Origin: Natronomonas gomsonensis
GTDB taxonomy: Archaea; Halobacteriota; Halobacteria; Halobacteriales; Haloarculaceae
Assembly (NCBI RefSeq): GCF_013391635.1
Contig: NZ_JACAWU010000002.1
Location: 496,001 to 560,000 of the forward strand
DNA: 64,000 nt
Reading direction: 5' to 3'
A model generated the notes under the pieces. The model was not told the DNA's origin and did not search any database. It was given only the letters and a program-made list of their open reading frames with translations. Made by a program: the position numbers and the translations under genes. This document shows positions 1 through 8,684 of the stretch, piece by piece; positions within the stretch are counted from its first letter, which is position 1, and the number at the start of each line of letters is the position of its first letter.

Positions 1-849
1 GAGGCCGTCCAGCGTCGAGTCCCGGAGGCTCGGAATCGCCACCCAGTGGTCGCCGTCGCCGGCGACCTCGATGTTGTCGGGGTAGCCGGGGAGGTTCTCG
101 GCGAACACTTCGGATTCGCCCGCTCGGTCGCCGTCGACGTAGTACCGCGTGATACGATACCGCGAAGTCTCCGTTATCAAAAGCGACTCGCCGTCTTCGT
201 GGGGACAGACGCCGTTGGCGAAGCCGAGGTCCTCCAGTTCGACGGTCGTCTCTCCGGAGTCGGGATGGTACGCCAGCAGCCGACCGGTGTCCTGCAGTTC
301 GAACAGTTCGTCCTGGAACAGTTCGTGGACCGTCGCGTCGGTGAAGTAGACGGTGCCGTCGTCGGCGACGTGGAGGTCGTCGGCGAAGACGATGTCTCGG
401 CCGCCAGCGCTACTCGATAGTGTCGTCACCTCGCCAGCGGGGTCGATAGACAGCAGGCCGGCGCCGGTGGCGGCGACGAGGAGGTCCTCGCCGTCGAACT
501 CCATGCCGAGGGCACGGCCGCCCGTGTCGGCGAACGGTTCCAACTCGGCGTTCGTCGTCCCATCGTCGACCGGTTCCGTCGTCCGGACGACCGCGCCGTC
601 CTCGGTGCCGGTGTACAGTCTCCCGTCGTCGTCGAAAGCCACGTCCTCGGGGCCTTCACACTCCACGACGGTCTCCCGACCGGTCAGGCTCCGATTGGAG
701 TTCAGCGGTCCGGTCATCGCCGGGGGGTCCGGGGGGTTCCAGCCCGCGGGGTCCAGTCGTGACTCGACGCGTGAACCGGCGATGCCGACAGCACCGACCA
801 GTATTCCTGCCGTCGCGAGCGGATGCCGTCGGACGAATCCGAGTGCCAT
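1..849 (-). CDS. SMP-30/strictosidine synthase-like beta-propeller protein (C-terminus cut by window edge)
   Basis: The frame is open from the ATG at 849 to the window edge (283 codons), so the C-terminus is missing. A short hydrophobic N-terminal segment (about residues 10-20) suggests an export signal or membrane anchor. It is followed by propeller-type repeats typical of the SMP-30/gluconolactonase and strictosidine synthase-like families: GPEDVAFDDDGRLYTGTEDG near residue 65, a central LHVADDGTVYFTD, and LPGYPDNIEVAGDGDHWVA near the break. Family members are lactonases or esterases, or structural propellers, and the substrate cannot be inferred. It is divergent from the ATP-grasp gene at 967. 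Confidence 0.75.
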   Translation of the reverse strand, partial: MALGFVRRHPLATAGILVGAVGIAGSRVESRLDPAGWNPPDPPAMTGPLNSNRSLTGRETVVECEGPEDVAFDDDGRLYTGTEDGAVVRTTEPVDDGTTNAELEPFADTGGRALGMEFDGEDLLVAATGAGLLSIDPAGEVTTLSSSAGGRDIVFADDLHVADDGTVYFTDATVHELFQDELFELQDTGRLLAYHPDSGETTVELEDLGFANGVCPHEDGESLLITETSRYRITRYYVDGDRAGESEVFAENLPGYPDNIEVAGDGDHWVAIPSLRDSTLDGL

Positions 850-966
850 GGTGTCGCCTCACGCGGCGTCGTGTCAAAAGTTTGGATTCCGACGGAACGG
901 GAGACTTCGTATTGAGAGTTGTTATCAGTACACAATTGGTAAGCGATAGCCGGCCGTAGTAGCGCC

Positions 967-1827
967 ATGCGTCTGGGATTCGTCTACACCCGAATTCGAG
1001 AGGACGAGAAGTTACTGTTGAACGCACTCCGGAATCGCGGCCACGACGTGGTGAAAGTCGACGCCTCGCGGATGGGCTTCGGACTGGAGGGACCGCATCC
1101 GCCCGACACCTTCGAGGGCGTCGAGTTGGCGTACAACCGATGTCTCGAGTCGAGTCGCGCCCGGTACGTCAGCCGGTTTCTCACCCACTACGACGTGCCG
1201 GTGGTCAACGGTCCCGAACCGACGTGGGTGTGTGCCGACAAGGTCCGAGGGAGTCTCGCCCTCCGGAAGGCCGGCGTGCCGACGCCCCGAACCGAAGTCG
1301 CGTTCAGCGTCGAGGCCGCCTTGGAGACCTGCGACCGCTTCGGGTATCCCTGTGTCCTCAAGCCGGTCACGGGGTCGTGGGGCCGGCTCATCGCTCGCCT
1401 CGACACCCGCGCCGCCGCCGAAGCCGTCCTCGAACACAAAGACGTCCTCGGCGGCTACGAGCACAAAGTGTTCTACATCCAGGAGTTCGTCGAGAAACCG
1501 GACCGCGACATCCGCGTTCTCGCCGCCGAGGGCGAACCGATTGCGGCGATGACCCGCTCGTCGGGCCACTGGATTACGAACGCGGCCCGTGGCGGGAGCG
1601 TCGAAGCCTTCGAGGTGACCGGGGAGGTGCGGCATCTCGTCGAGGAAGCCTCGAAAGCCGTCGGTGGCGGCTTGCTTGGCGTCGACCTCATGGAAACCGA
1701 GACCGGATACACCGTCCACGAGGTCAACGCAACCTGTGAGTTCAAGGCGCTGAACGCCGCCACGCCCGACGTCGACGTGCCCGAGCGCATCGTCGACTGG
1801 CTCGAAGCCCGCGCGGCGACCGCCTGA
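967..1827 (+). CDS. LysX/ArgX-type ATP-grasp ligase (RimK family)
   Basis: A 286-residue RimK-like ATP-grasp protein. The central ATP-grasp core contains YPCVLKPVTGSWGRLIARL, the FVEKPDRDIRV segment and the Mg-binding GGLLGVDLMET region. The C-terminal HEVNATCEFKAL resembles the EVNxTxEFK signature of LysX/ArgX enzymes, which ligate an amino acid to the C-terminal glutamate of the carrier protein LysW/ArgW. In haloarchaea that carrier route serves arginine or lysine synthesis, but no carrier or other arg/lys gene is nearby. This may therefore be a stand-alone paralogue with another peptide or cofactor substrate. The family is secure; the substrate is inferred. Confidence 0.8.
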   Translation: MRLGFVYTRIREDEKLLLNALRNRGHDVVKVDASRMGFGLEGPHPPDTFEGVELAYNRCLESSRARYVSRFLTHYDVPVVNGPEPTWVCADKVRGSLALRKAGVPTPRTEVAFSVEAALETCDRFGYPCVLKPVTGSWGRLIARLDTRAAAEAVLEHKDVLGGYEHKVFYIQEFVEKPDRDIRVLAAEGEPIAAMTRSSGHWITNAARGGSVEAFEVTGEVRHLVEEASKAVGGGLLGVDLMETETGYTVHEVNATCEFKALNAATPDVDVPERIVDWLEARAATA

Positions 1828-1869
1828 ACCGGCGACAACTCTTTGCTCGCCGTGGCCGAGACCCCTGCT

Positions 1870-2487
1870 ATGGCCGACGAGGACTCGACGACCACCGAGG
1901 TACTCGAGCGACTGGAGTCCCTCGAGGAGTCGGTGTCGGCCGGAGAGGAGCGTCGCCGTGCCCGTCGAATCCGCCGCCTCGCCGAGGGACTGCACCGATT
2001 CGAGCGGCGGACGTTCGACAACGTCGAGCGGAACATCCAGCGATACACGACCAGAGACGTACTGGAGGCGTTCGTCGGGTCAACCATCTTCTCGCTGCCG
2101 CTGGTCGTCGAGGGCGGCGTCCTCGAAATCGGCTCCCACTTCGCCACCTCGCTGGTGTACGGCGTTCCGGTGTACTTCTTGGCCAACGCCGTCTTCGTGG
2201 TCACCATCACGGCCGGCCTGCTGTACTACGCGGAGTTTCGGGAAGTCGAGATACAACTCGCCTTCGGATTCGTCCCGAAGCGGCTGGTCGGCGTCCTCGT
2301 CATCGCGTTTCTGACCGCCACGGCGACGATGGCGCTGTGGGGACGCCTCGTCACCGCAGAGCCGTTTCTCAGTCTGTGTCGAATCAGCGTCGTCTGGACG
2401 GCCGGCGCGTTCGGTGCCGGCCTCGGGGACATCCTCCCCGGCGAAAACGAGGGCGAGGAAATCGGCGACCTCTTTGGCGGGACGTAA
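1870..2487 (+). CDS. DUF2391-like integral membrane protein
   Basis: 205 residues from the ATG at 1870; an upstream in-frame ATG at 1843 would add nine residues without obvious purpose. The first 70 residues are charged and coiled-coil-like (repeated LE/EE heptads). Four or five hydrophobic segments follow (about residues 75-100, 105-125, 140-160 and 170-190) and an acidic tail. This layout fits the DUF2391/TIGR02587 family of archaeal and cyanobacterial membrane proteins of unknown role. It lies 42 bases after the ATP-grasp gene on the same strand and may share its transcript. It converges with the small membrane protein at 2488. Confidence 0.6.
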   Translation: MADEDSTTTEVLERLESLEESVSAGEERRRARRIRRLAEGLHRFERRTFDNVERNIQRYTTRDVLEAFVGSTIFSLPLVVEGGVLEIGSHFATSLVYGVPVYFLANAVFVVTITAGLLYYAEFREVEIQLAFGFVPKRLVGVLVIAFLTATATMALWGRLVTAEPFLSLCRISVVWTAGAFGAGLGDILPGENEGEEIGDLFGGT

Positions 2488-2760
2488 CTACTCGAAGCCG
2501 GTCGTGGGGTCGCGGGCGTTGTCCTCTTCGGGTGTCTCGGTCAGGCCACGGAACGGGACACCGCCGAGTAGCGCAGCGACGACCAACAGCGCCGCCGCCA
2601 ACACGACGAAGTCACCGCTGGGGTCGTAGCCGGCCAGCCCCGCCCCCGTCGAGACGACGAAGACGGTGACGTAGAAGGCGGCGATGGCGAGCAGTATCAA
2701 CACGACGAACGTGACGACGGTCTGGACGAGTCCGCCCAGCACACGGAGCAGTTTGCTCAT
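2488..2760 (-). CDS. Small two-helix membrane protein
   Basis: 90 residues from the ATG at 2760, reading MSKLLRVLGGLVQTV. Two hydrophobic segments (residues about 10-37 and 48-66) are separated by a short GYDPSGD loop, and the C-terminal tail is acidic and presumably cytoplasmic. I recognise no family. The longer upstream extension of the frame is arginine/proline-rich shadow sequence and was discarded. It abuts the convergent DUF2391 gene with no spacer and lies downstream of the flavoprotein gene on the same strand. Confidence 0.6.
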   Translation of the reverse strand: MSKLLRVLGGLVQTVVTFVVLILLAIAAFYVTVFVVSTGAGLAGYDPSGDFVVLAAALLVVAALLGGVPFRGLTETPEEDNARDPTTGFE

Positions 2761-2825
2761 GATGTCGGACGTTCGACACGGTGTGGTAAGAAACCGATGG
2801 CCCTCGGATGATACGTCGGTGAGGC

Positions 2826-4445
2826 CTACAGCAACGCACCGGGGTTCATGATGCCGTCGGGGTCGAGCGTTCGCTTCATCGACCGCAGGGCGTCGAGGTA
2901 GCCGTCCGGCACCTCCTCGTGGTAGTGTTCGCGGTGGACTCGGCCGACAGCGTGGTGGTGGGTGATGGTCGCGCCGTACTCCATCAGCGTATCGGAGGCC
3001 GCCTGCTTGATGGCGTTCCACTGCTCTAACTCCCGGCCGACCTCCGCCGGCGCGAGCAGGGTGTAGTACGGCGCGGGGCCGTCCTCGTAGACGTGGGTGA
3101 ACCGACACGAGAGGAAGCCGGCGCCGCATTCGTCCTCCATCGCGCCGACGACGTTCTCCTGGAGCGCCTCGTGGAGGTCGGGGAACTGCTCCCAGGTCAC
3201 CGCCGTCTCGAAGGTGTCGACGAGGACGCCCATCGAGACCAGCGAGTTGAACATGTACGGCGCCTCGATGAAGGAATCGCGCCAGGACCCCTCCGAGGAG
3301 TCGGAGCGGTCGGTGTCCGATTCGTCGTCATCGGCCGAGCGGTCCTCTATCGCCGGTCCCTCGGGGCAGGTGCCGCCGTGAGCTTCGGCCAACGCCATCG
3401 CCCGTTCGAGGTCGTCGTCGACGGGATGGTCCGTCGACTCGAACCCCAACACGAGCAGGTGGCTGCCGTCGAAGGCGAGTTCGTTCAACATCGCCTCGTT
3501 GCTGTCGAGGAGTCGGCAGTTGGCGGGGTAGAGTCGCGCCTGGACGATGTCCCGCGTCGCCTCGACGGCGTCCCAGAACTCATCGAAGTACATCGTCGCC
3601 CGAGCACGATGCGGCGGGCGGGGCTGGACCCGGGTCCACCCCTCCGTGATGACGCCGAAGGCGCCCTCGCTGCCGAGCAAGAACCGGTTCGGGTCGGGCC
3701 CGGCGCCGGAGGCGGGCAGTCGACGCGTCTCGAGGGTTCCGGCGGGGGTCACCGCCCGGACCGATTCGACGAAGTCGTCGATGTGGGTGTATCGCGTCGC
3801 GAAGTGGCCGCCGGCGCGGGTGGCGACCCACCCGCCGAACGTCGAGAACTCGTAGGACTGGGGATAGTGTCGCAACTGCAGGCCGTACTCCCGCAGTTGG
3901 TCCTGTATTTCTGGTCCGGTCGCGCCGGCCTGAATCTTCGCGCTCCGGGAGTGTTCGTCGACTTCCAGTACAGCGTTCATCTCCCGCATGTCGAGCGAGC
4001 AGACGCCGGCGTAGCCGTCGCCGTCGCACTCGATGCCGGCGACGACGCTCGTGCCGCCGCCGAAGGGGACGACGGCGACGCCTTCGGCCGTCGCCCACTC
4101 GACGACCGCCTCGACGTCGCTTTCGTCTCGGGGCGCCGCGACGACGTCTGGGGCCTTCGAGAAGTCGCCGTGAAAACCGCGAACGAGGTCGCGGTATCCC
4201 TTCCCGTACGTGTGACTGGCCCGCGCTCGGCGGTCGGTCGTCGCGAACTCGGCCAATCGGTCGGGCACGTCGATGCGGGACTCTGGCATGTCGATGTCGG
4301 CGAGCGTCGGATACTCCATGACGGGTCGCTCGGGAAACCCGAGCAGCCCCTCGATTCGGGCGGCCAACTCCCGGCGCTCCTCGTCGTCGGGGAGGCGGTC
4401 CTCGTACCCCCACGCCCAGAAACTCAGCTGTCGGTCCTCGGTCAT
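2826..4445 (-). CDS. FAD-linked oxidase, alkyl-DHAP synthase-like
   Basis: 539 residues from the ATG at 4445; the 27 codons upstream of it look non-coding. The order of motifs matches alkyldihydroxyacetonephosphate synthase (AGPS) rather than generic GlcD: an N-terminal WAWGYEDR, then PDVVAAPRDESDVEAVV, the FAD loop PFGGGTSVV (about residue 131), HYPQSYEFSTFGGWVATRAG, FLLGSEGAFGVITE, a late THHHAVGRVH (about residue 494, equivalent to the AGPS catalytic histidines) and the LDPDGIMNPGALL tail. An acidic D/S-rich insertion (about residues 365-385) is probably a halophilic loop. Archaeal ether lipids are not made by AGPS, so a 2-hydroxyacid dehydrogenase or other oxidase role is more likely. A flavoprotein assignment is secure. 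Confidence 0.85.
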   Translation of the reverse strand: MTEDRQLSFWAWGYEDRLPDDEERRELAARIEGLLGFPERPVMEYPTLADIDMPESRIDVPDRLAEFATTDRRARASHTYGKGYRDLVRGFHGDFSKAPDVVAAPRDESDVEAVVEWATAEGVAVVPFGGGTSVVAGIECDGDGYAGVCSLDMREMNAVLEVDEHSRSAKIQAGATGPEIQDQLREYGLQLRHYPQSYEFSTFGGWVATRAGGHFATRYTHIDDFVESVRAVTPAGTLETRRLPASGAGPDPNRFLLGSEGAFGVITEGWTRVQPRPPHRARATMYFDEFWDAVEATRDIVQARLYPANCRLLDSNEAMLNELAFDGSHLLVLGFESTDHPVDDDLERAMALAEAHGGTCPEGPAIEDRSADDDESDTDRSDSSEGSWRDSFIEAPYMFNSLVSMGVLVDTFETAVTWEQFPDLHEALQENVVGAMEDECGAGFLSCRFTHVYEDGPAPYYTLLAPAEVGRELEQWNAIKQAASDTLMEYGATITHHHAVGRVHREHYHEEVPDGYLDALRSMKRTLDPDGIMNPGALL

Positions 4446-4570
4446 GGCGTGGTGTGAACGCGACGCATGCATAAATCCTCCCGCAGGATTCGACCGGAAC
4501 TGTTGAGTCGGACGGTTCCGAGGCAACTCGTATGCTTCCGTTACACTCCGGTCATCCAGCAGGCGAGTCG

Positions 4571-4837
4571 ATGTTCATCCTCGCACTCACAGTCGTCTTC
4601 GTCGCGGCGGCGTTCGCGCTCACCCGCGAGGGATGGACCCGCATCGGCGGACTAATCGCCTCGGCGACGCTGGCTGGAACGGCCGCCATCACTGCCGAAG
4701 CGTTCGAAATCACCGTCCACGGGCCGCTTCACGTGCTCGGTCACGGCCTCGAAATCGGCGCGCTCGCGCTGCTCGGCCTCGCCGGGTTTTACGCCCTGTT
4801 CGACGCCGACGCGTCGATTACCCTAGACGACGGATAA
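4571..4837 (+). CDS. Small membrane protein
   Basis: 88 residues from the ATG at 4571; an alternative ATG at 4532 adds 13 polar residues. Three hydrophobic stretches (about 2-15, 24-40 and 55-75) predict a small polytopic membrane protein with an acidic C-terminus. No family is recognised. Its TAA stop overlaps the ATG of the next gene by one base, so the two are almost certainly co-translated. It is divergent from the AGPS-like oxidase. Confidence 0.55.
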   Translation: MFILALTVVFVAAAFALTREGWTRIGGLIASATLAGTAAITAEAFEITVHGPLHVLGHGLEIGALALLGLAGFYALFDADASITLDDG

Positions 4838-5022
4838 TGGAGGTCCCCGGAACCGCACGCGAACGAATAATCGCGCTCCTGTCGGTGGCGCTCGTGTTCC
4901 TTCTGGCTCGCTTTGGGGCCGCCCAACTCAATGCACCGGCGGTCATCGGACGGGGACTCTACGTTCTTGCGGTCGGTTGTCTCCTCGGCTGTGTGGTCGT
5001 CATCGCTCTCGACAACCGCTGA
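4837..5022 (+). CDS. Small membrane protein, translationally coupled
   Basis: 61 residues, starting inside the TAATG overlap with the upstream gene. Two hydrophobic helices (about residues 12-27 and 38-57) join a short charged N-terminus to a DNR end. The family is unknown. Tight coupling suggests it forms a complex or shares dosage with the 88-residue membrane protein. The stop lies 3 bases from that of the convergent 327-residue membrane protein. Confidence 0.5.
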   Translation: MEVPGTARERIIALLSVALVFLLARFGAAQLNAPAVIGRGLYVLAVGCLLGCVVVIALDNR

Positions 5023-5025
5023 CGT

Positions 5026-6009
5026 TCAGTCGTCCGCCGACGGTTCGTCGGCGTCGTCACGAATCTCGGCGACGAGGTCGTAGGCTGGCGAGATGTCGGC
5101 GAGGACGAAAAGCGAGTAGTGGCGAAGATACGTCGAAACGGGTGTCTGAACGAGCGTCACGCCGACGACGGTGACGACGATTCCGTAGAGGAGGATACCG
5201 ATGACGGCGAGGGCGAAGAAGACGATGCCGAGTCCGACGAGGAACTGGACGGCGAGAACGACACCGGCGAGGATGGCGAAGGGGATGCCGACCAGCACTC
5301 CGACGGCGACGAAGCCGATGCCCACGACGACGCCGAACGCGATGCCGAGGCCGATTCGGACGAGTGCGTAGACGCCGTACTCGGCGGCGTTCTCGCGTAG
5401 TTCGGGAGCGAACGTCTGCCAGCCCCCGACGATGCCGACGTCGTCGACGAGCATCACCGGAACGACGAAGTCGACGGTGAAGCGGTGGAGGAGATACAGG
5501 CCGATTACTCCGACCGCGATGACTGGCGACAGCAGCACTGCGATGACGGCGCCCGCGACGCCTAACCCCCAGACGAGCGCGGCGAGGAACAGCACCGTCG
5601 CGAGAAGCACCACCCCGACGAGGAGACGAAACAGGAACAGCGAGACGCCCTTCCGGCTGTTCTCGCCGAACGGGCCGCGAATCCGAACGTCTCGGCGCTC
5701 GACGATGCGGACGAAGACGAACTCCATGAGTGACCCGACGAGGGCGAAGGCCAGCGCCACGAGCAGGACGACTCCAGCGATGGCGAGCATCTCCGGGAGG
5801 CTATCGAAGATGGACGGCCCCGAAACCCCCGGTCCCGGTGGGGCCGGGAGGTTACTGACCGACCCGCTGTTGAGATTGACCCCACTCATCCCGGAGACGA
5901 AGAAGACGACGACGGCGAGACGGAGCCACCGCCGGAGTTCGAACGGGAGGAGGAGCCGTTTGGTGGCCTGATACGCTTCCTCGATGTCGTCGACCGCGCT
6001 GTACGCCAT
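5026..6009 (-). CDS. Polytopic membrane protein (haloarchaeal, unknown)
   Basis: 327 residues from the ATG at 6009 (MAYSAVDDIEEAYQATKRLL). An amphipathic N-terminal segment leads to about six hydrophobic blocks, several very rich in V, G and I, with a cytoplasmic loop RIVERRDVRIRGPFGENSRKG. The layout (N-terminal LLPFELRRWLRLA entry, an LVDDVGIVGGWQ motif before a late loop, an acidic tail) recalls haloarchaeal YciC/GDPD-membrane-domain-like proteins of unknown role. The family assignment is tentative. It is divergent from the histidine kinase at 6142. Confidence 0.65.
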   Translation of the reverse strand: MAYSAVDDIEEAYQATKRLLLPFELRRWLRLAVVVFFVSGMSGVNLNSGSVSNLPAPPGPGVSGPSIFDSLPEMLAIAGVVLLVALAFALVGSLMEFVFVRIVERRDVRIRGPFGENSRKGVSLFLFRLLVGVVLLATVLFLAALVWGLGVAGAVIAVLLSPVIAVGVIGLYLLHRFTVDFVVPVMLVDDVGIVGGWQTFAPELRENAAEYGVYALVRIGLGIAFGVVVGIGFVAVGVLVGIPFAILAGVVLAVQFLVGLGIVFFALAVIGILLYGIVVTVVGVTLVQTPVSTYLRHYSLFVLADISPAYDLVAEIRDDADEPSADD

Positions 6010-6141
6010 ACCGTTCCCAGCGACGGCGACGGAGAAAAGCGTTCGTGCGAGTCGAGTGGCGGCGCGGCGGCCGGCCCGCTGTCGGATGACTTCAGACAAT
6101 CGGGCGACACGTATACTAATGTGGGGCCTGAAGGTGGGACG

Positions 6142-7311
6142 ATGCTCGAAAGCCCCGGTCGACGGTGGGGGTTCGTGTTCATCTCCCTCGGCGTGACCCT
6201 CGCAGCTGCGGGACTGACCTTCTGGTTCGCATGGGGGCTTCCGGGGACCTCGTCGGTCAATCAAGCGGTGCTGGGAATCGTCGTCCACGTCGTCTTCGGG
6301 TACATCGTCGTGATGTCGGGGCTGACCATCTACCGGAGCGACCTCGACGCCGCGGAGTGTTTCAGCGCCGCGAAGTGGTGTGCCGGCGGGTTCGGACTCA
6401 TGGCGCTGTTCGTCCTCTGGGCGTCCGCTCCCGACCTCCTCGCGGGGCAGTTCACCCTGGAACTCCTCAACGAACTCGTCGTCGTCGGGTCGGTCGGCGC
6501 CGCCGCGGGCGTCCTCATCGGCCTCAATCGGGGCCAGGCCGTCCAGAATCGACGGCTCGTCGAGGAGAAGGAAGACCAGCGGGACACGCTGTTGTTCCTG
6601 CTTCGACTTCTCAGACACGACGTTCGCCACGACCTCGTGACCATCGGCGGCTACGCCGACCTCCTCGAAGGCGAGGTCAAATCCGAGCAGAACCGCGAGT
6701 ACCTCGAACACATCGAGGGCCGCACCGAGTCGATGCGACAACTGCTCGAAACCGCCGATGCGATTATCGAATCCGAGACCGGGGGCCGCGACCTCGAACC
6801 CATCGACATCGCCCCCGTGCTTCGGGAACAGAGTTCGCTAATACAGTCGAAGGCCCCCGAGGTGAACGTCGTCACCGACATTGACGACGCACTGTACGTC
6901 GAGGCAGACGACCTCGTCGTCGAGTTGTTCAAGAACCTCCTCGACAACGCCGTCACACACAACCCGACCGAGAACCTCACCGTTTCGGTCGATGGCACGA
7001 CCGACGGCGATGCAGTCGTCGTGGGCATCGGCGACGACGGCGAGGGGATTCCGGGGTCGATTCGAGACGACCTGTTCGACCCCGAGATTCGGGGAAAATC
7101 GAGCGATGGGGACGGACTGGGACTGTACCTCGTCCGGAAGCTCGTCGATTCCTACGACGGGAGCATCGATGTGGTCGACATCGACGACGGCACTCGTTTC
7201 ACGGTTCGCTTCCCACGGTCCGAGGCCGGACCCGACGGTTCGTTCGGTCCGTTCGAGGGCGAAAACGGGGTGGGGAGTGGTGGGGGAGAACATCACGCAC
7301 TCGATGCGTGA
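6142..7311 (+). CDS. Membrane-bound sensor histidine kinase
   Basis: 389 residues. I chose the ATG at 6142 over a GTG seven codons upstream. Four hydrophobic segments occupy residues about 10-130. They are followed by a coiled linker and a phosphoacceptor region LRLLRHDVRHDLVTIGGYAD (H-box near residue 156). The ATPase domain shows the N box ELFKNLLDNAVTHN, the G1 box IGDDGEGIP and the G2 box GDGLGLYLVRKL. There is no PAS, GAF or receiver domain, so the input is probably the membrane region itself. This is a common orphan-kinase design in haloarchaea, and no response regulator is adjacent. Confidence 0.88.
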   Translation: MLESPGRRWGFVFISLGVTLAAAGLTFWFAWGLPGTSSVNQAVLGIVVHVVFGYIVVMSGLTIYRSDLDAAECFSAAKWCAGGFGLMALFVLWASAPDLLAGQFTLELLNELVVVGSVGAAAGVLIGLNRGQAVQNRRLVEEKEDQRDTLLFLLRLLRHDVRHDLVTIGGYADLLEGEVKSEQNREYLEHIEGRTESMRQLLETADAIIESETGGRDLEPIDIAPVLREQSSLIQSKAPEVNVVTDIDDALYVEADDLVVELFKNLLDNAVTHNPTENLTVSVDGTTDGDAVVVGIGDDGEGIPGSIRDDLFDPEIRGKSSDGDGLGLYLVRKLVDSYDGSIDVVDIDDGTRFTVRFPRSEAGPDGSFGPFEGENGVGSGGGEHHALDA

Positions 7312-7466
7312 CGGTGGCACCGTCTCGACAGGTATCCAGCGCCGCCGAGCGGTGCACTCGCAGTTCCGCCGCGTGAGGTATGTGCGTACTGCCCAACAAA
7401 TTAGGCACCGGTCGGTCACAGCGCGAACCGCACCCTCTATTGTCCGTCGGGACGGCGACGCGTTTG

Positions 7467-7811
7467 ATGGGTTCCGAGGAGTCACGACCCGACAGTGAGA
7501 GCACGTGTGAGCGGTGCGGCGGGGACGCTGTTCCGAGCGAGACGCCCGGCGTTACGCTGTTGGAATGTGTCGACTGCGGCAACGTCGTCGGCATCGCGGG
7601 AGAGCCGGAGGAAACACCCGACTCGAGGTCGGTCGACACCCAGACGGTCACCGCGACGGACGGCGAACTCGACCAACTCGTGATGCTGTTGCGGTCCCGC
7701 GGCGCCGACGGCATCCACGCGGACGAACTCCGAATAGAGGCTGCCGGGGCGACCCTCGTGATTACGGCCGCCGACGGCGAACTGCGGATTCGGGAAGCCG
7801 ACAGCGAGTGA
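7467..7811 (+). CDS. Zinc-ribbon protein
   Basis: 114 residues from the ATG at 7467. Two CxxC knuckles (CERCGG near residue 13 and CVDCG near residue 35) form a likely zinc ribbon. A compact C-terminal half follows with two short beta-like repeats (RIEAAGATLVITAADGELRI). I recognise no characterised family. The ribbon suggests nucleic-acid or protein binding. The frame continues upstream to 7380, but that sequence is unlike haloarchaeal coding sequence. Confidence 0.6.
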   Translation: MGSEESRPDSESTCERCGGDAVPSETPGVTLLECVDCGNVVGIAGEPEETPDSRSVDTQTVTATDGELDQLVMLLRSRGADGIHADELRIEAAGATLVITAADGELRIREADSE

Positions 7812-7821
7812 TGGCCGTCGG

Positions 7822-8064
7822 CTACAGTCGGTCTCGGTGGTCCTCGGCGAGTCGTTCGGCTTCTTCGCGGTTCTGAGTCGTTTGCCACCGAACTTCTTCG
7901 CCGTCGCCGTAGGCGAGGGCCTCCTTCAGGCTATCACGGAGGGGCCCGTGGTCGACCGCGAGGACGTTCCCGTCGCCGTCGCCGAGTTCGTACACGCCGT
8001 AGCGGTCCGGGACCTTCCCGACGGTCGCCCGTTCGAGCGGTTCCCACGCCTTCTTCAGCGGCAT
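7822..8064 (-). CDS. Conserved small haloarchaeal protein
   Basis: 80 residues. The ATG at 8064 overlaps the TGA of the upstream gene (ATGA), so the two form an operon. The sequence has a YGVYELGDGDGNVL strand pair reminiscent of the start of GIY-YIG folds, but no catalytic Arg/Glu set, and then a helical charged tail (QNREEAERLAEDHRDRL). The function is unknown. Confidence 0.55.
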   Translation of the reverse strand: MPLKKAWEPLERATVGKVPDRYGVYELGDGDGNVLAVDHGPLRDSLKEALAYGDGEEVRWQTTQNREEAERLAEDHRDRL

Positions 8065-8561
8065 CACTCGCCTCCGTCGGCGTTGTCCCCTTCCTCGGTG
8101 TCGCCTTCGCCCGCTCCGCGTTCGCCCTCGTCGTCACCCGCCGAGACGATTTCGTAGGAGGCCTCCCCCATCTCGTCTTCGGCGAAGACGAACACCCGTC
8201 CGCGGGCGGCTTCGGGGTCGGCAGACACTTCGACCCGGTAGCCGTGGTTTTCGGCGTCGACGCCGGGGAACAGCGAGGTCTCCTCGCCGCGTTCGATGAT
8301 GACCCGGCCGACGCCGGTCGATTCGAGGATGTCGTCGTGGGTGTTGCGGTCGTTGACGTACACCATCACGCCCTCCCGTTCGTCGGGGGAGGTGACGAGG
8401 ACGTGGACGTCCTTGCCGGGGCCACAGACGACCGACCACTCCCGCTTTGCCGGCACGCCGTGGTAGAACACCGACCGCCCGTCGACGTACTCCACCTCGA
8501 CGCCCTCCGGTTCCAACGAGACCGAGAGGGTGTCGGGTGCGATGTCGCTTCGCTGGCTCAT
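8064..8561 (-). CDS. DUF5796-like haloarchaeal protein
   Basis: 165 residues from the ATG at 8561 (MSQRSDIAPDTLSVSL). The N-terminal half contains VEVEYVDGRSVFYHGVP, which I associate with the uncharacterised DUF5796 family. The C-terminal 25 residues are an acidic, glycine-rich tail. It is followed immediately, through an ATGA overlap, by the 80-residue gene. No enzymatic motif is visible. The longer frame upstream (to 8654) is basic shadow sequence. Confidence 0.6.
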   Translation of the reverse strand: MSQRSDIAPDTLSVSLEPEGVEVEYVDGRSVFYHGVPAKREWSVVCGPGKDVHVLVTSPDEREGVMVYVNDRNTHDDILESTGVGRVIIERGEETSLFPGVDAENHGYRVEVSADPEAARGRVFVFAEDEMGEASYEIVSAGDDEGERGAGEGDTEEGDNADGGE

Positions 8562-8684
8562 TGACGGCGATTCGGCCGGCGACGGCAAAAGCGGGGCGGT
8601 TGGGCGACGACGGTGACCGGCCGCTCGTCGCTGGGTTGCCCGCTCGAAACTCAAAAAAGACGTGACGGGGCGTTCGTCACTCGG

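Noticed and set aside
3093..4457. A 454-codon plus-strand frame opposite the AGPS-like oxidase
   Set aside because: It has no recognisable domain, and the minus-strand flavoprotein motifs are unmistakable. High-GC DNA yields many such antisense frames.
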